From Gammaproteobacteria bacterium (GTDB lineage: Bacteria; Pseudomonadota; Gammaproteobacteria; S012-40), in NCBI GenBank assembly GCA_029881255.1, contig JAOUMY010000006.1:168013-232012 (forward strand): DNA of 64,000 nt. The letters run 5' to 3'. A program made the translations under genes and the position numbers. The notes under the pieces were generated by a model. It was given only the letters and a program-made list of their open reading frames with translations. It was not told where the DNA came from and did not search any database. The stretch's first letter is position 1. Each line of letters begins with the position of its first letter. Below, one piece after another: positions 43,332-53,330 of this stretch.

Positions 43332-45631
43332 GCAGCGTTGCCGATTTTGCAACAGAGTTACATCTGACCTACGTCATCAAAATTCACGGCCGCGTACAAG
43401 GCGTGGGGTTTCGTCCCTTTGTTGCACGCGTTGCCATGGAGATGGGATTACAGGGCGAAGTCTATAACCACGGTTCGGCTGTGCGCATACTTTTGCAATG
43501 CGCTCCGGAAAAATTACCGCTATTTATCGCCGAGTTGAAAAAACGTCTACCGGCTTTGGCGAAGATTTCGCGCATAGAACATCTCGAAGAAAAACGGCCC
43601 GTTCACTACCAAAACTTTTGTATTAGCGCCAGCCGTAACAGCATCAATATAGACGCCGATATTCAGGACTACGCAGTCTGCACTGCATGTCTGGATGAGT
43701 TCAATGATCCTGACGACAGACGTTATCGCTACCCCCTCATCAGTTGCACCGAATGTGGTCCGCGTTACGCCATACTGGAGCGCTTTCCCATTGATCGCGC
43801 CAATACCAGTTACCGACATTTTCAACCCTGCGAACAATGCGAGCAGGAATATCACGACCCTAAGAGCCGGCGTTTTCATGCACAAAATATTGCCTGTCCT
43901 AAATGCGGTCCACATATTACCTTGTCACATAGCATCCTGTTGGCCGAATCTGTTGACGACATCGTTGCCACCTGCAATCGCATATTGATCCAGGGTGGAA
44001 TTATTGCGATCAAGGGAATGGGCGGTTATCGCCTGTGTTGTGATGCGGAAAATACTGGCGCAATCGAACGCCTCAGGCGTTTTAAAAATCGACCACACAA
44101 ACCCTTTGCCTTGATGTTGCCGCAAGACCATGAGCTAAAGACAGTGCATCATCATGTGTGGGCGGATGAAGAAGACAGCCATTTACTCATGACTAATGCA
44201 CGACCAGCGGTTTTGCTCGCGCGCAAACCGAATAGCAAACTGGCGAACAATATTGCGCCGGGCATGCGCCATCTGGGCATATTTCTGCCGTCAACCGCAT
44301 TCGAACATTTATTGCTACGCACTTTTGGTCGACCAATTGTTGCAACCTCGGGCAACCGTCGCGGTGAACCCATCATCGCCGACGAAGAATTGGCAAAACA
44401 GCGACTCAGCACTGTGACTGATGCGTTTATTCATCATGATTTGACGCTGCAACACGGTCTCGACGACAGTATTCTGGTCGGCAATGTCTTCACCCGTTTT
44501 TTCATACGCCGCGGTCGCGCGACCAGCCCCACACACTACACGCTCCCGCATCGCCTGCCGGTACCCGTAATCGCACTAGGGGGTGAAAGTAAAAACACCA
44601 TTACCCTGGCCTGGGACAATCACGCCGTCAACAGTCAACACCTCGGTGGCATGTCAGACCTGGACGGTTGGCGTAATGCCTTGCATTGCGCGACACGTTT
44701 GCAACGATTGTACGGCGTCAGCGCGCGACTTTTCCTGTGCGATGCGCATCCTCTTTACACTGCGCATCAGTGGCTCAAGAAAAAAGGCCTGCCCTTTGAA
44801 ACCGTGTTGCACCACCACGCCCATGCGTCGGCACTGACGCTTGAACACAAGATTCAGGAACCCCTGCTGGTATTTACCTGGGACGGTACCGGCTACGGTG
44901 AAAACGGTGAGCTTTGGGGCGGTGAAGCCTTTTATGGAAAAGCGGGAAACTGGAAGCGCGTTTGCCGCATAAAACCATTGCGCTTGCCCGGTGGTCAACA
45001 GGCCATCAAAGATGTCTGGCGTTGCGCGGCAAGCATGGCCTGGCATAGCGATATCACCTACTCCCCAAACAATGATACCCGCGATATCGTTCGTCGCATG
45101 TGGACGCAACGTATCAACAGTCCAACGACGTCTTCCATGGGCAGGCTGTTCGATGGCGCGGCTGCGGCGCTCGATCTTTTGAGTTCCAGCAGTTACGACG
45201 GCCAGGCGCCGATGATGCTTGAGGCCATGAGTAACCCCTCGATTACGGACGCCTTGCGGTTACCGCTTGTTGTTACACAAGACCAGATACTTGAAATCGA
45301 CTGGCGCCCATTGGTGCCATTGTTACTCGATCAAGAAGAAAATCCCTATTATCGCGCCAGCGTGTTTCATAACTCTCTGGCGGCGAGTATTGCCGAAGTC
45401 ACGCGACGACTGGCACAGAATTTTGTGTTTGAAAGCGTCGGCCTGACCGGCGGTGTTTTTCAAAATCGCATACTACGTGAGAATGTCAGCAACCGTTTGC
45501 TGGATCTCAATCTTGAGGTCTATACCTCTCGACACATTCCGGCAAATGACGCCGGTCTTTCATTAGGACAAGTAACGGAATATGCCGCGCAGTATCAGGC
45601 AAAACTCAAAGGACGGACAAATGACGAATAA
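43328..45631 (+). CDS. hypF: carbamoyltransferase HypF
   Basis: Makes the carbamoyl group on HypE that becomes the cyanide ligands. 767 residues, usual length. Order: acylphosphatase-like domain (about 14-100, GRVQGVGFRPFV), two zinc fingers with CTACLDEF, CTECGPRYA, CEQCEQEY and CPKCGPHI, a YrdC-like domain (about 215-400, with AIKGMGGYRLCCDAEN), and a Kae1-like domain (about 410-767, with HHHAHASAL and DGTGYGENGELWGGE). It overlaps hypE by 11 bases, so all five hyp genes are coupled. Confidence 0.96.
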   Translation: MSSVADFATELHLTYVIKIHGRVQGVGFRPFVARVAMEMGLQGEVYNHGSAVRILLQCAPEKLPLFIAELKKRLPALAKISRIEHLEEKRPVHYQNFCISASRNSINIDADIQDYAVCTACLDEFNDPDDRRYRYPLISCTECGPRYAILERFPIDRANTSYRHFQPCEQCEQEYHDPKSRRFHAQNIACPKCGPHITLSHSILLAESVDDIVATCNRILIQGGIIAIKGMGGYRLCCDAENTGAIERLRRFKNRPHKPFALMLPQDHELKTVHHHVWADEEDSHLLMTNARPAVLLARKPNSKLANNIAPGMRHLGIFLPSTAFEHLLLRTFGRPIVATSGNRRGEPIIADEELAKQRLSTVTDAFIHHDLTLQHGLDDSILVGNVFTRFFIRRGRATSPTHYTLPHRLPVPVIALGGESKNTITLAWDNHAVNSQHLGGMSDLDGWRNALHCATRLQRLYGVSARLFLCDAHPLYTAHQWLKKKGLPFETVLHHHAHASALTLEHKIQEPLLVFTWDGTGYGENGELWGGEAFYGKAGNWKRVCRIKPLRLPGGQQAIKDVWRCAASMAWHSDITYSPNNDTRDIVRRMWTQRINSPTTSSMGRLFDGAAAALDLLSSSSYDGQAPMMLEAMSNPSITDALRLPLVVTQDQILEIDWRPLVPLLLDQEENPYYRASVFHNSLAASIAEVTRRLAQNFVFESVGLTGGVFQNRILRENVSNRLLDLNLEVYTSRHIPANDAGLSLGQVTEYAAQYQAKLKGRTNDE

Positions 45632-46607
45632 CAACACAATTAGCCTTGCCCACGGAAATGGCGGGCGTTTAATGCAGGAACTTATACAGAACGTTTTTGC
45701 ACCCGCGTTTGGCGTCAAAACCCTCGATACCACAAAAGACGCCGTCGCCCTGGATTTGCGAGGACACGCCGTCATCAGTACCGATGGCTTTACCGTTGAT
45801 CCGATTTTTTTTCCAGGTGGAGATATCGGCAAGCTGGCGGTGTGTGGAACCTTGAACGATTTGCTGGTCAGCGGCGCTATACCCGCTTATCTCACGGTGA
45901 ATTTTTTTATCGAAGAAGGCTATCCGATCAGTTCACTCACCAGTATCGCCACCAGCATGGGACAAACCGCTCGCGACAATCAGGTACGTATTGTTGCCGG
46001 TGACACCAAAGTATTACCTAGAGGAAATGCTGCAGGGATTTACATTGCCACCACCGGTATAGGCGTTATGCAACGCGCCGATCTTTCCTTGCAACGCATA
46101 CGGACAGGAGACAGCGTTTTTATTTCCGGGACTGTTGGGGATCATGGAACAGCGGTTATGCTTGCGCGCCAGGAGTTTGGTTTACACGGTGACCTTGAGT
46201 CGGATTGCAGCTGCGTAAAACCACTGGTTGAAAAACTGTTGAGTATCGAAACATTGAAGTTTATGCGCGATCCAACACGCGGTGGTCTCGCTGGCGTGTG
46301 TCATGAAATTGTAAACTCCACTGGCCTTGGCGTACGCCTGAAAGAAAACGCGATTCCAGTGCAGGACCAGGTTAGAACTATGTGCGAGATACTCGGTTAT
46401 GACCCGTATCAACTTGCCTGCGAGGGACGGGTATTGTTTGTGTGTGGGCCGGAGACGGACCTCGCGCAATTGAAACAGATCAGCGAAGACATTTGCGAAA
46501 TAGGTGTGATTGAGGATCGGTCGTCTCAGGTATTACTCGAGACATCACTGGGGGGACAACGCATCGTACCGGAATTGGAAGGAGAGCCTTTGCCGAGAAT
46601 TTGCTGA
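45621..46607 (+). CDS. hypE: hydrogenase expression/formation protein HypE
   Basis: 328 residues from the ATG at 45621 (MTNNNTISLAHGNGG), with aaaggacgg upstream; an earlier in-frame ATG is inside hypF. PurM-like ATP-binding fold: LAHGNGGRLMQELI at the start, DTKVLPRGNAAGIYI near 133, and the C-terminal PRIC, whose Cys is converted to thiocyanate as the cyanide donor. Last hyp gene; the next gene converges 4 bases later. Confidence 0.96.
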   Translation: MTNNNTISLAHGNGGRLMQELIQNVFAPAFGVKTLDTTKDAVALDLRGHAVISTDGFTVDPIFFPGGDIGKLAVCGTLNDLLVSGAIPAYLTVNFFIEEGYPISSLTSIATSMGQTARDNQVRIVAGDTKVLPRGNAAGIYIATTGIGVMQRADLSLQRIRTGDSVFISGTVGDHGTAVMLARQEFGLHGDLESDCSCVKPLVEKLLSIETLKFMRDPTRGGLAGVCHEIVNSTGLGVRLKENAIPVQDQVRTMCEILGYDPYQLACEGRVLFVCGPETDLAQLKQISEDICEIGVIEDRSSQVLLETSLGGQRIVPELEGEPLPRIC

Positions 46608-46611
46608 GCCC

Positions 46612-48531
46612 TTATTTTAAGGCCGTTTGTATCGTCGACAATAGTTTGGCCTTGCTCACTGGTTTTTGCAGTCGATACTGATAGGATTCACGGCGTTTTT
46701 CCACATTCTTGACTTCCCTATCGTAACCGCTTGCCAAAATGATTTGCATCTTGGGGTATTTTTGACGTGCGGCATCGGCAAGATCAAACCCATTCATGCC
46801 AGGCATAATGATATCGCTCACCATCACATCGAAGGGTTTCTTCTCCAGTAAGGCCAGCGCTTCTTCGGCATTAGATACCGCCTCCGCCTTGTAACCACCT
46901 TGTATAAGAATCTGCTGGGTAAGCATGCGCAAGGCGCTCTCATCATCGACGACTAACACGCTCCTGCCATGTCCATCGTGGATTTGCTCTTCGTTGCTGT
47001 CTTTTCCTGCACCCTCTGCCAGTGCATCACAGCGTGGGAAATAAAGATCAATGATCGTGCCTTTTCCCCGTTTACTTTTTGCGGAAATCGCCCCATTAGA
47101 ACGCTGTACGAAACCGTAAACCTGTGTCAAACCGAGACCGGTTCCGGATTCTCCCTTGGTAGAAAAGAACGGATCGAATACATGTTTCAAGGTATCCTCA
47201 TCCATGCCTATACCGGTATCCCTGACAGTTAGACGAACATATTGTCCTGGCGGCAATCCTACTTTCTCCGATGCCTCAAGATTCAAATCGAGATTATGCG
47301 TTGCAAGCGTCAATGTGCCGTTGGATTCCATGGCGTGTTTGGCATTGATACACATATTGATGATGGCATTTTCCAGTTCATAGTGGTCGGCGGCAACCGT
47401 CCACAAGGTGGCGTCCAGAGTCGTCTGCAATTGTATACTGGCGGTGAGCGTCTTCTGCAGCATCGGCAATATATCTGAAATAATAGAATTCAAATTGAGT
47501 ATAGAATCGCCTGCTCTGTCACGACGAGTAAACGCAAGCAATTTGTTGGTCAAGGCCGCGGCGTTTCTGCTGGCACTTTGAATTTGTTGTACATTACTCA
47601 ACAACTCCGGCTGGTCCTGCAATTCATATGAAAGCAATTCAGCAAAGCCGGAAATAATACCCAAAACGTTATTATAGTCATGGGCAATCCCACCGGTCAT
47701 TTTCCCCAGCGCTTCCATCTTCATCGCCCGACGCATGGAGTCCTGAGAAGACATCACCTCCCGGTATTCCATTTCCTGCTCCAAGGCTTTTTGATTCGTA
47801 ATTAGATTTTTCACGCGTATGATGAGTTCTTCTTCGATTATGGGTTTTGCAACATAGTCAGTAATTCCCATATGGTAAAGACTGATGCGTCTAGAGCTTT
47901 CATCGAAACCTGTCATCGCCAGTATAGGCGTGTCGCCTTTTGCACCGTCCAGACGACGTATTTTGTTTATTAGCAACACGCCGCTGGTTTCGCCTTCCAG
48001 AACAAGATCTGACACCACCAGATGATAATGATTTTTTAAAAAGGCTTCCCAGGCATCGTCTGCATTGTCAAAGGCATCGACCTGCAACGCTCTTTGCTGA
48101 AATATATTGGTTACAAATTCTCTTAAAGACCTCTGGTCTTCCACATACAGTACTCTTCCGTCCAAAGGCTTATTGTACTGTGTGAATCGATCGATAAAAT
48201 TGACCAGTTGGTGAATATTATCTTTGGAGAAAATGTCTGTTATACCAGACTTGATCGCTTCGGCTATGATACTGGGATGAGACTCTGTAGTCAGCAGCAC
48301 AATAGGGGTATAACGATAAGTCTTATTCAGACGTATCATTTTACATAATTCTATGCCATTAAAATCGTCGAGATACAAAGACACGCAAATACACTGATAC
48401 TCCTCCTTATCCAACATAGACAATGCGGCCTTTCCCGTAGAGGCAAACTGGTGTTCAATTCCGGAATCGCTCAGCACACCGGCTATGATTTCCTGAAACA
48501 GTTTTACCCTATCGACTATCAGTGTTTTCAA
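46612..48531 (-). CDS. hybrid histidine kinase with three receiver domains
   Basis: 639 residues, soluble. Order: REC 1 (about 1-115, CVSLYLDDFNGIELCK), REC 2 (about 123-245, RVLYVEDQRSLREFV and VSDLVLEGETSG), coiled-coil, HisKA with the phospho-His in GKMTGGIAHDYNNVLGIISG (about 275-294), ATPase domain (DTGIGMDEDTLKHVFDPFFS, GTGLGLTQVYG), REC 3 (about 520-639, SVLVVDDESALRML and VMVSDIIMPGMNGFD). REC 1 has an Asp-poor site (SLYLDDFNG supplies it). Input is unknown; no sensor domain is present, so it probably responds through REC 1 and 2. It converges on hypE with a 4-base gap. Confidence 0.92.
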   Translation of the reverse strand: MKTLIVDRVKLFQEIIAGVLSDSGIEHQFASTGKAALSMLDKEEYQCICVSLYLDDFNGIELCKMIRLNKTYRYTPIVLLTTESHPSIIAEAIKSGITDIFSKDNIHQLVNFIDRFTQYNKPLDGRVLYVEDQRSLREFVTNIFQQRALQVDAFDNADDAWEAFLKNHYHLVVSDLVLEGETSGVLLINKIRRLDGAKGDTPILAMTGFDESSRRISLYHMGITDYVAKPIIEEELIIRVKNLITNQKALEQEMEYREVMSSQDSMRRAMKMEALGKMTGGIAHDYNNVLGIISGFAELLSYELQDQPELLSNVQQIQSASRNAAALTNKLLAFTRRDRAGDSILNLNSIISDILPMLQKTLTASIQLQTTLDATLWTVAADHYELENAIINMCINAKHAMESNGTLTLATHNLDLNLEASEKVGLPPGQYVRLTVRDTGIGMDEDTLKHVFDPFFSTKGESGTGLGLTQVYGFVQRSNGAISAKSKRGKGTIIDLYFPRCDALAEGAGKDSNEEQIHDGHGRSVLVVDDESALRMLTQQILIQGGYKAEAVSNAEEALALLEKKPFDVMVSDIIMPGMNGFDLADAARQKYPKMQIILASGYDREVKNVEKRRESYQYRLQKPVSKAKLLSTIQTALK

Positions 48532-49365
48532 TCAAGATTACCCATAATTTGTTTCCGCAAATTCATGATATTCGCGCTTCTATATATAACGAGACAACTA
48601 TCCAAATAGTTGAGTTGATTTTCTACTTAAGATGCTTCCAATCTGTGGAATTCTGGTGAAAACTGTACGCATTGCGCACATCTTTACGGCATTGCCACTA
48701 ACGGGAAACAACTAGTCTATATATTTTTACAATTCGATAGACAGTTTCTTTGAAATTGTATTCCAGACAAGAATAATGGATACCGAACACCGGGTAGCAC
48801 TGGCCTCCTCTTCTTTTCGTGTAACAGAGTAAAAAAATAGTCATCTGTTCTTATCTTCGATATTTTTCTGCAACATTCCATATCAGCATTTCCTACCAGA
48901 AGCATTAACAGATAACGGCATGTAATTCCGTAGCGACTTGACGCCATCAATTTCGCTGCGCGAAAACCAACCATAGACACGATACATGAGAGCAAGATAA
49001 ACGATCACAGTTGAGCCTGGAATTTCATTTTCCATCGAAAATCAATTCCTGTGACAAATAGAGATATCGCCGCAACAGTACATGCGTAATTTTTCCTTTA
49101 TTCAATTTTTACATAAGATCAATTGCTCGCCTTTTCGACTATCCGTCTACTTGACAACACCATATAAAAAACCACTTTCCTATCTATAGATAAATCCATA
49201 TCTACGCTTAATAAAATTTTTTTTGTTCACTATCCGATCCTGGTAATACCACCTTACGACATTTCTTATGTCAGTAAATGATTTTATCTTCTCTCCACTG
49301 CGACAAAATGCTATTGTGATCGCGCTACGCTTCATGATGGACCAACGTTTTAAAAAGGAGAAAAT
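48532..49365. other. 834-base gene-free, A/T-rich stretch
   Basis: No supported gene. A minus-strand open frame at 48717-48995 has no ribosome binding site or familiar sequence and I regard it as chance. A perfect 12-base palindrome (tatctatagata, near 49181-49192) is the only feature I noticed. The promoters of the hybrid kinase and of the esterase should be here, but no clear -35/-10 pair is visible. Confidence 0.5.
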
Positions 49366-50784
49366 ATGTATTTTCGTCGTTTTTTTGCAACACTACTTCT
49401 TGTTTTTTTTGCCGCGCCTATACTGGCGCATGCTGATCGGCACCAAAATTCTGGACCTGCGCAACTCGGTCAATGGCAAAAAATTATTCCCGACACTGAA
49501 ATGCACGTTGTTGACGGTAACGGAAATGAACGACTGATTACGCCCAGCTGTTCCGGCGCGCTTGAAGTCACTGGTTTCGGGCCCAGTGGTCCGATCATTA
49601 CACCATCCGACAAAACCTACGCATTTTATTATCGTCCGGGAAGTTCTGAAGAAACCTTGGTATATTTCGATGGCGGCGGTGCATGCTGGAACGAAGAAAC
49701 CTGTGCCAGTTCTCTGCTACCCGGCCTGACTGGTGGAAAAGTCCCTTCTTCTTTTTTAGGCAAGCTGGTGGAATCTAGCAGTCCTGAAAACCTTGGTGGT
49801 ATTTTTGATTTTTCTCGTAACGACAATCCCTTCAAAAATCATAGCATCATATTCGTTCCGTTTTGCACGGGGGACATTTTCTGGGGATCAAATACCGCAA
49901 TATATAAAAACACCAGTCTCACGCTGCTACAAGCAGACGGAACGCCTGTTACTCTTCCTATTGGAGACATGGTAATCGAACATCGTGGCTTTGATAACTT
50001 TCTCGCCGTCAGAGAATGGATGAAAACAAGCCTGCTAAATTCACTTGATGAATCCGTTAAGCTTACCGTAGCCGGTTCAAGCGCAGGCGCCTACGGTGCG
50101 CTGTTGGCATTTCCGTATCTGAAGCAATTACTGCCAAATTCGCGTGCCCATCTTTTGTCTGATGGTGGCAATGGCGTCATACTCGACAAATTCATCCAGG
50201 ATGTCTTTCAAAGCGATATCTCCCCATGGCAGGCACGCGCCAACTTTCCCAATTGGCTACCTGCTTTTGAGGCGGCAACGTTTGGTGACCCAGACTTATT
50301 TATCGTCACTATCAACACCGCTATAGCGATGCAGTATCCACGAGACCGGTTCGCGCAATTCACCACTGCCTGGGATGCCGTACAGATCCTGTTCTACAAC
50401 ATCATGAAGAGTGAATACACGGTTCCCAATAATGGGTTCTATGGCTGGTTCAATGTCAATGCGCAAACTGCTGGTGAGTGGAATCTACGTATGCAAGCGG
50501 GCGCAGGCGCCACATCCGCGGCAGCAAACTATCGCTTTCACATCACGCCCGGCTGCGTACACACCGCGCTACGCTTCACAGATGAGTTTTATAGCCAGAC
50601 TACCGGACTTACTCCACTCAATGACTGGATCAAAAACATGATCAGTAATCGCGGCAACGCCTGGCAGTCTGAATCTTGTGATGGTGCCGACTGCAAACCG
50701 CCAGTTTACATCGACGAGACTGGTAATATTCGAGTAGACCAGGACATGGTAAACGCCTGCCTGGTCAAATCCTTTGGCAGCTAG
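49366..50784 (+). CDS. exported pectinacetylesterase-family (Notum-like) hydrolase
   Basis: 472 residues; ATG preceded by aaaggag. Signal peptide (FRRFFATLLLVFFAAPILAHA). The alpha/beta-hydrolase body has the PAE motifs: YFDGGGACWNEETC (oxyanion hole, near 101-114), VPFCTGDIFWGSN, the nucleophile elbow VAGSSAGAYGALL near 235, and PGCVHTALR near 395 with the catalytic His. It should deacetylate a polysaccharide or remove an acyl group; many bacterial members have no link to pectin. Multiple Cys suggest disulphides outside the cytosol. Monocistronic with its own terminator. Confidence 0.9.
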   Translation: MYFRRFFATLLLVFFAAPILAHADRHQNSGPAQLGQWQKIIPDTEMHVVDGNGNERLITPSCSGALEVTGFGPSGPIITPSDKTYAFYYRPGSSEETLVYFDGGGACWNEETCASSLLPGLTGGKVPSSFLGKLVESSSPENLGGIFDFSRNDNPFKNHSIIFVPFCTGDIFWGSNTAIYKNTSLTLLQADGTPVTLPIGDMVIEHRGFDNFLAVREWMKTSLLNSLDESVKLTVAGSSAGAYGALLAFPYLKQLLPNSRAHLLSDGGNGVILDKFIQDVFQSDISPWQARANFPNWLPAFEAATFGDPDLFIVTINTAIAMQYPRDRFAQFTTAWDAVQILFYNIMKSEYTVPNNGFYGWFNVNAQTAGEWNLRMQAGAGATSAAANYRFHITPGCVHTALRFTDEFYSQTTGLTPLNDWIKNMISNRGNAWQSESCDGADCKPPVYIDETGNIRVDQDMVNACLVKSFGS

Positions 50785-50806
50785 TCGCTTCTGATTTTAC
50801 ACGACC

Positions 50807-50835
50807 AGCCCTCAACACCTGTTGAGGGCTTTTTT
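50807..50835 (+). terminator. intrinsic terminator of the esterase gene
   Basis: 10-bp perfect stem (50807-50816 with 50821-50830), 4-base loop acct, followed by six T. Located 23 bases after the stop codon. Confidence 0.9.
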
Positions 50836-50907
50836 CACTCGTAAACATTTGTGTACTCGTGCGGCAAGACTTAGCCGCTGTGTTATGCTTGCGCTTCACA
50901 TGGCAAA

Positions 50908-51321
50908 ATGGGACATCCCGGAATGCGCTACGTTTTGGAAACGGTTCCAAACTTTTCTTTTAGTCTGTTGAGTATCAGTGGAACAATTCAGCCAGACGAC
51001 TTGACGTCGATGCTAAAGGAACTATGGACAGATGAGAGGTATCGTCAGTTATCCCATGTCGCCTGGGAGTTTGTAGATATCGAGTCTGAATATTTCCAGG
51101 ACGATATTTTCAGACTCTTCGAGTATGTGCGCGACCACAAACAACAACGAGGACCACACACAATCGCCATTGTAGCACCACAAGATACCGAATTCGGCCA
51201 GTCACGTATGTTTTCCACATTATGCGATGGAAGAGGGCTAAAAATCGGCGTCTTCAGAGAATTTGTCGCCGCAGCCGCCTGGCTACAACAACAGATTGCG
51301 TTTGACGAAACGACTGTTTGA
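50908..51321 (+). CDS. STAS/SpoIIAA-like protein
   Basis: 137 residues from the ATG at 50908; MRYVLE at 50923 is an equally good start. The layout (FSLLSISGTIQPDDLTSMLKELW, a central VAWEFVDIES, and HTIAIVAPQDTEFGQSRMFS, then LKIGVFREFVAAAAWL) matches SpoIIAA-like proteins that adopt a STAS-type fold. No phosphorylatable Ser is obvious. Cytosolic. It faces the REC-PilZ gene with an 11-base gap. Function unknown; it may sense or bind a small lipophilic ligand as some relatives do. Confidence 0.65.
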   Translation: MGHPGMRYVLETVPNFSFSLLSISGTIQPDDLTSMLKELWTDERYRQLSHVAWEFVDIESEYFQDDIFRLFEYVRDHKQQRGPHTIAIVAPQDTEFGQSRMFSTLCDGRGLKIGVFREFVAAAAWLQQQIAFDETTV

Positions 51322-51332
51322 CATAACGTCGG

Positions 51333-52073
51333 TCAGTGCCACTGGCTATTGTCTGGTTGCTCAATCTTAAAACGCTCAATAAACTGCTTTAGCAGAACCT
51401 TTACTTGATGCTCTACCGGTTGAAAGAGAAAGGCCGCTTTTATCGAAGTGCCATCTCTGTGTACTTCTTGCCGAATAAGTTTTCCACGCAATACAATTTT
51501 TTGGTTATCCATACTGAATGATATGCTGGCCTGATCATATATTGTGCCGCCATTTTTAAACACATTACTTTTCAACTGGCAGCCATTTTCAGAGATATCC
51601 ATAAATTCGCCGGTATAACTAATACCTTTAAAGTTAATCATAACCTCAGTCTTTTCCGTAACCACCAGGCGTTCAGCGCCACGCCTTTCGACATTGGTAA
51701 AAATCTTTGATAGCTTGGTCTCCAGCGTCTGGCCGTTAAAGGGTTTGATCAGATACTCACTAACCCCCGCCTGTATCGCCATCATAATCGACTGTTTGTC
51801 ATTACGCGTCGTCACCATAATAAAGGGGATGTCTTTGAATTGTTCATGCTGTTTAAGCTGCGTCAAAAAGGCAAAACCCGAAACAGACGGCATTTCCCAA
51901 TCGCACAATATCAAATCCACTTTCTGACGGTTTTGCAAAACGTTAAGCGCCGCGGCTGCCGACCCTTCTTGCAATACATTCGAAAACCCCATTTGGGTAT
52001 TTAGAAGTTTCGCGATATATTTTCGTATAGCACCAGCATCATCCACCACAAGTGCTGTCATCGTATCGTACAT
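51333..52073 (-). CDS. response regulator with receiver and PilZ domains
   Basis: 246 residues. The receiver (about 1-125) has VVDDAGAIRKYI, LILCDWEMPSVSG with the phospho-Asp, and LIKPFNG. The PilZ domain (about 133-240) has ERRGAERLVVTEKTEV, a match to the RxxxR arm that binds cyclic di-GMP, followed by DISENGCQLKS for the D/NxSxxG motif. It should connect phosphorylation and cyclic di-GMP to an unknown output, possibly motility. The diguanylate cyclase at 25479 is a potential source of the second messenger. Confidence 0.92.
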   Translation of the reverse strand: MYDTMTALVVDDAGAIRKYIAKLLNTQMGFSNVLQEGSAAAALNVLQNRQKVDLILCDWEMPSVSGFAFLTQLKQHEQFKDIPFIMVTTRNDKQSIMMAIQAGVSEYLIKPFNGQTLETKLSKIFTNVERRGAERLVVTEKTEVMINFKGISYTGEFMDISENGCQLKSNVFKNGGTIYDQASISFSMDNQKIVLRGKLIRQEVHRDGTSIKAAFLFQPVEHQVKVLLKQFIERFKIEQPDNSQWH

Positions 52074-52328
52074 AGTAGCCTCTCGATCCCACTCTGGAAT
52101 TAATCTTATATTTCTGAGCTAATTAGATTGTTATTGTTGCGGAATTAGTTCTTTTTGGCTATAGCACCAAAAAGGAACTGTGATGAGACTTGCACTATTT
52201 TTGTCTATGAGTCGGTTGACACTCACAGGCTTAACATGCCTCAAAATAGCGACTATCCGTTCGCTAACTGTGATTGCATACGCCGATATGTTAATTTAAA
52301 TCTTTTCTTTCACCAGCGAGGTCAGTAT

Positions 52329-52781
52329 ATGCAAGAGTTTAAAACAACTTTTGAAGTACGTTGGGCCGACATTGACGCCAATCGACATATGCGTCATTCG
52401 GCTTATTACGATTACGCCGCACATTTGCGTGTACAGATCCTGGAAGCAATAGGTATGGATGTCGATACTTTGTCAAAGCTTCATATCGGCCCCATTCTTT
52501 TTCGCGAGGAAGCCGTGTTCAAACGCGAACTCGGCATGAGTGAAAAAATCTCGGTCAATGTCATGCTCAAGCGCTCTCGCCACGACGGTTCACGGTGGAC
52601 ATTTGTGCATGAGATTACGCGCGAAGACGGCAATTTGGCCGCAACAATCAGCGTAGACGGCGCCTGGATCGACATTCAAAAACGCAAAATCGTCGGCCTT
52701 CCCGAGGAATTTCTTGCCGCGTTGAAAGACCTACCCAAAACCGGCGATTTCGCCTATGAAGAAGATGAAAAGAAACCTTGA
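52329..52781 (+). CDS. hotdog-fold acyl-CoA thioesterase (4HBT / YbgC-like)
   Basis: 150 residues from the ATG at 52329, with gaggt 8 bases upstream; the longer in-frame extension lacks a ribosome binding site. The signature VRWADIDANRHMRHSAYYDYAAH (about 9-31) contains the catalytic Asp of the 4HBT family, and the ISVDGAWIDIQKRKIVGLPEE segment closes the fold. It hydrolyses thioesters of coenzyme A or acyl carrier protein; chain specificity is unknown. Monocistronic; a terminator-like hairpin follows 57 bases after the stop. Confidence 0.88.
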   Translation: MQEFKTTFEVRWADIDANRHMRHSAYYDYAAHLRVQILEAIGMDVDTLSKLHIGPILFREEAVFKRELGMSEKISVNVMLKRSRHDGSRWTFVHEITREDGNLAATISVDGAWIDIQKRKIVGLPEEFLAALKDLPKTGDFAYEEDEKKP

Positions 52782-52837
52782 CCTTTGCCGTACGTCAGGC
52801 ACCAAATTGTCTGCATAAGTAAACAACACAAAGATCT

Positions 52838-52869
52838 AAGTGCCCATGGCAATATCGCCATAGGCGCTT
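52838..52869 (+). terminator. terminator-like hairpin after the thioesterase gene
   Basis: 13-base arms (52838-52850 with 52857-52869) with one mismatch and one G-U pair, loop aatatc, followed by only three T. Weak as an intrinsic terminator; it lies between converging genes. Confidence 0.5.
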
Positions 52870-52898
52870 TCTAATTATTGAACGCCATAACTTTGTAT

Positions 52899-53330
52899 TT
52901 AAAACGATTGCAGCATCACGTCAAACTGAACTGTCTCTTCACCAAGGGTAAACATCACGTCTTCAAAATCCGGTGGTATTATCCTGACCTGGTAGTTGCG
53001 TATAAAACCAAAACTCTCCTCGGGAAAACCGATCCAGCTGTGATCCATAATTTCGTTATTGTTACGATCATGAAAGACAAACGCTGCGTATCTTCCCGGC
53101 GGAATATCTGTTAGCAGCAGATCCGCATGATTCTCCTGTATAGACGCCTCCGTCCGAATACTGATCTTGTCGATTTGCTTGGGAAAGTGTGTTTTTTCAG
53201 CTTCGTGAAACAAGGCCACTCTCACCTTTCCTTGCTCTCCGTCGATGCCGGAAACACGAATGCGTATTTCCGCCGCGGAAATATTGGACGACACCAGTAA
53301 CAGAAAACACCAAGCGAGTAATTTATTCAT
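52899..53330 (-). CDS. exported DUF2141 family protein
   Basis: 143 residues from the ATG at 53330 (MNKLLAWCFLLLVSS), overlapping the permease stop by 8 bases; a longer frame from 53345 is less likely. Signal peptide then a beta-sandwich DUF2141 domain: IRVSGIDGEQGKVRVALFHEAEK and DIPPGRYAAFVFHDRNNNEIMDHSWIGFPEESFGF. The DRNNNEIMD stretch resembles a calcium-binding loop. Function unknown. It is the last gene of the ABC exporter operon and may be a periplasmic partner. Confidence 0.88.
   Translation of the reverse strand: MNKLLAWCFLLLVSSNISAAEIRIRVSGIDGEQGKVRVALFHEAEKTHFPKQIDKISIRTEASIQENHADLLLTDIPPGRYAAFVFHDRNNNEIMDHSWIGFPEESFGFIRNYQVRIIPPDFEDVMFTLGEETVQFDVMLQSF

Noticed and set aside
48717-48995. 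Minus-strand open frame of 92 codons
   Set aside because: No ribosome binding site, no family resemblance, unusual composition with many Cys; treated as chance.
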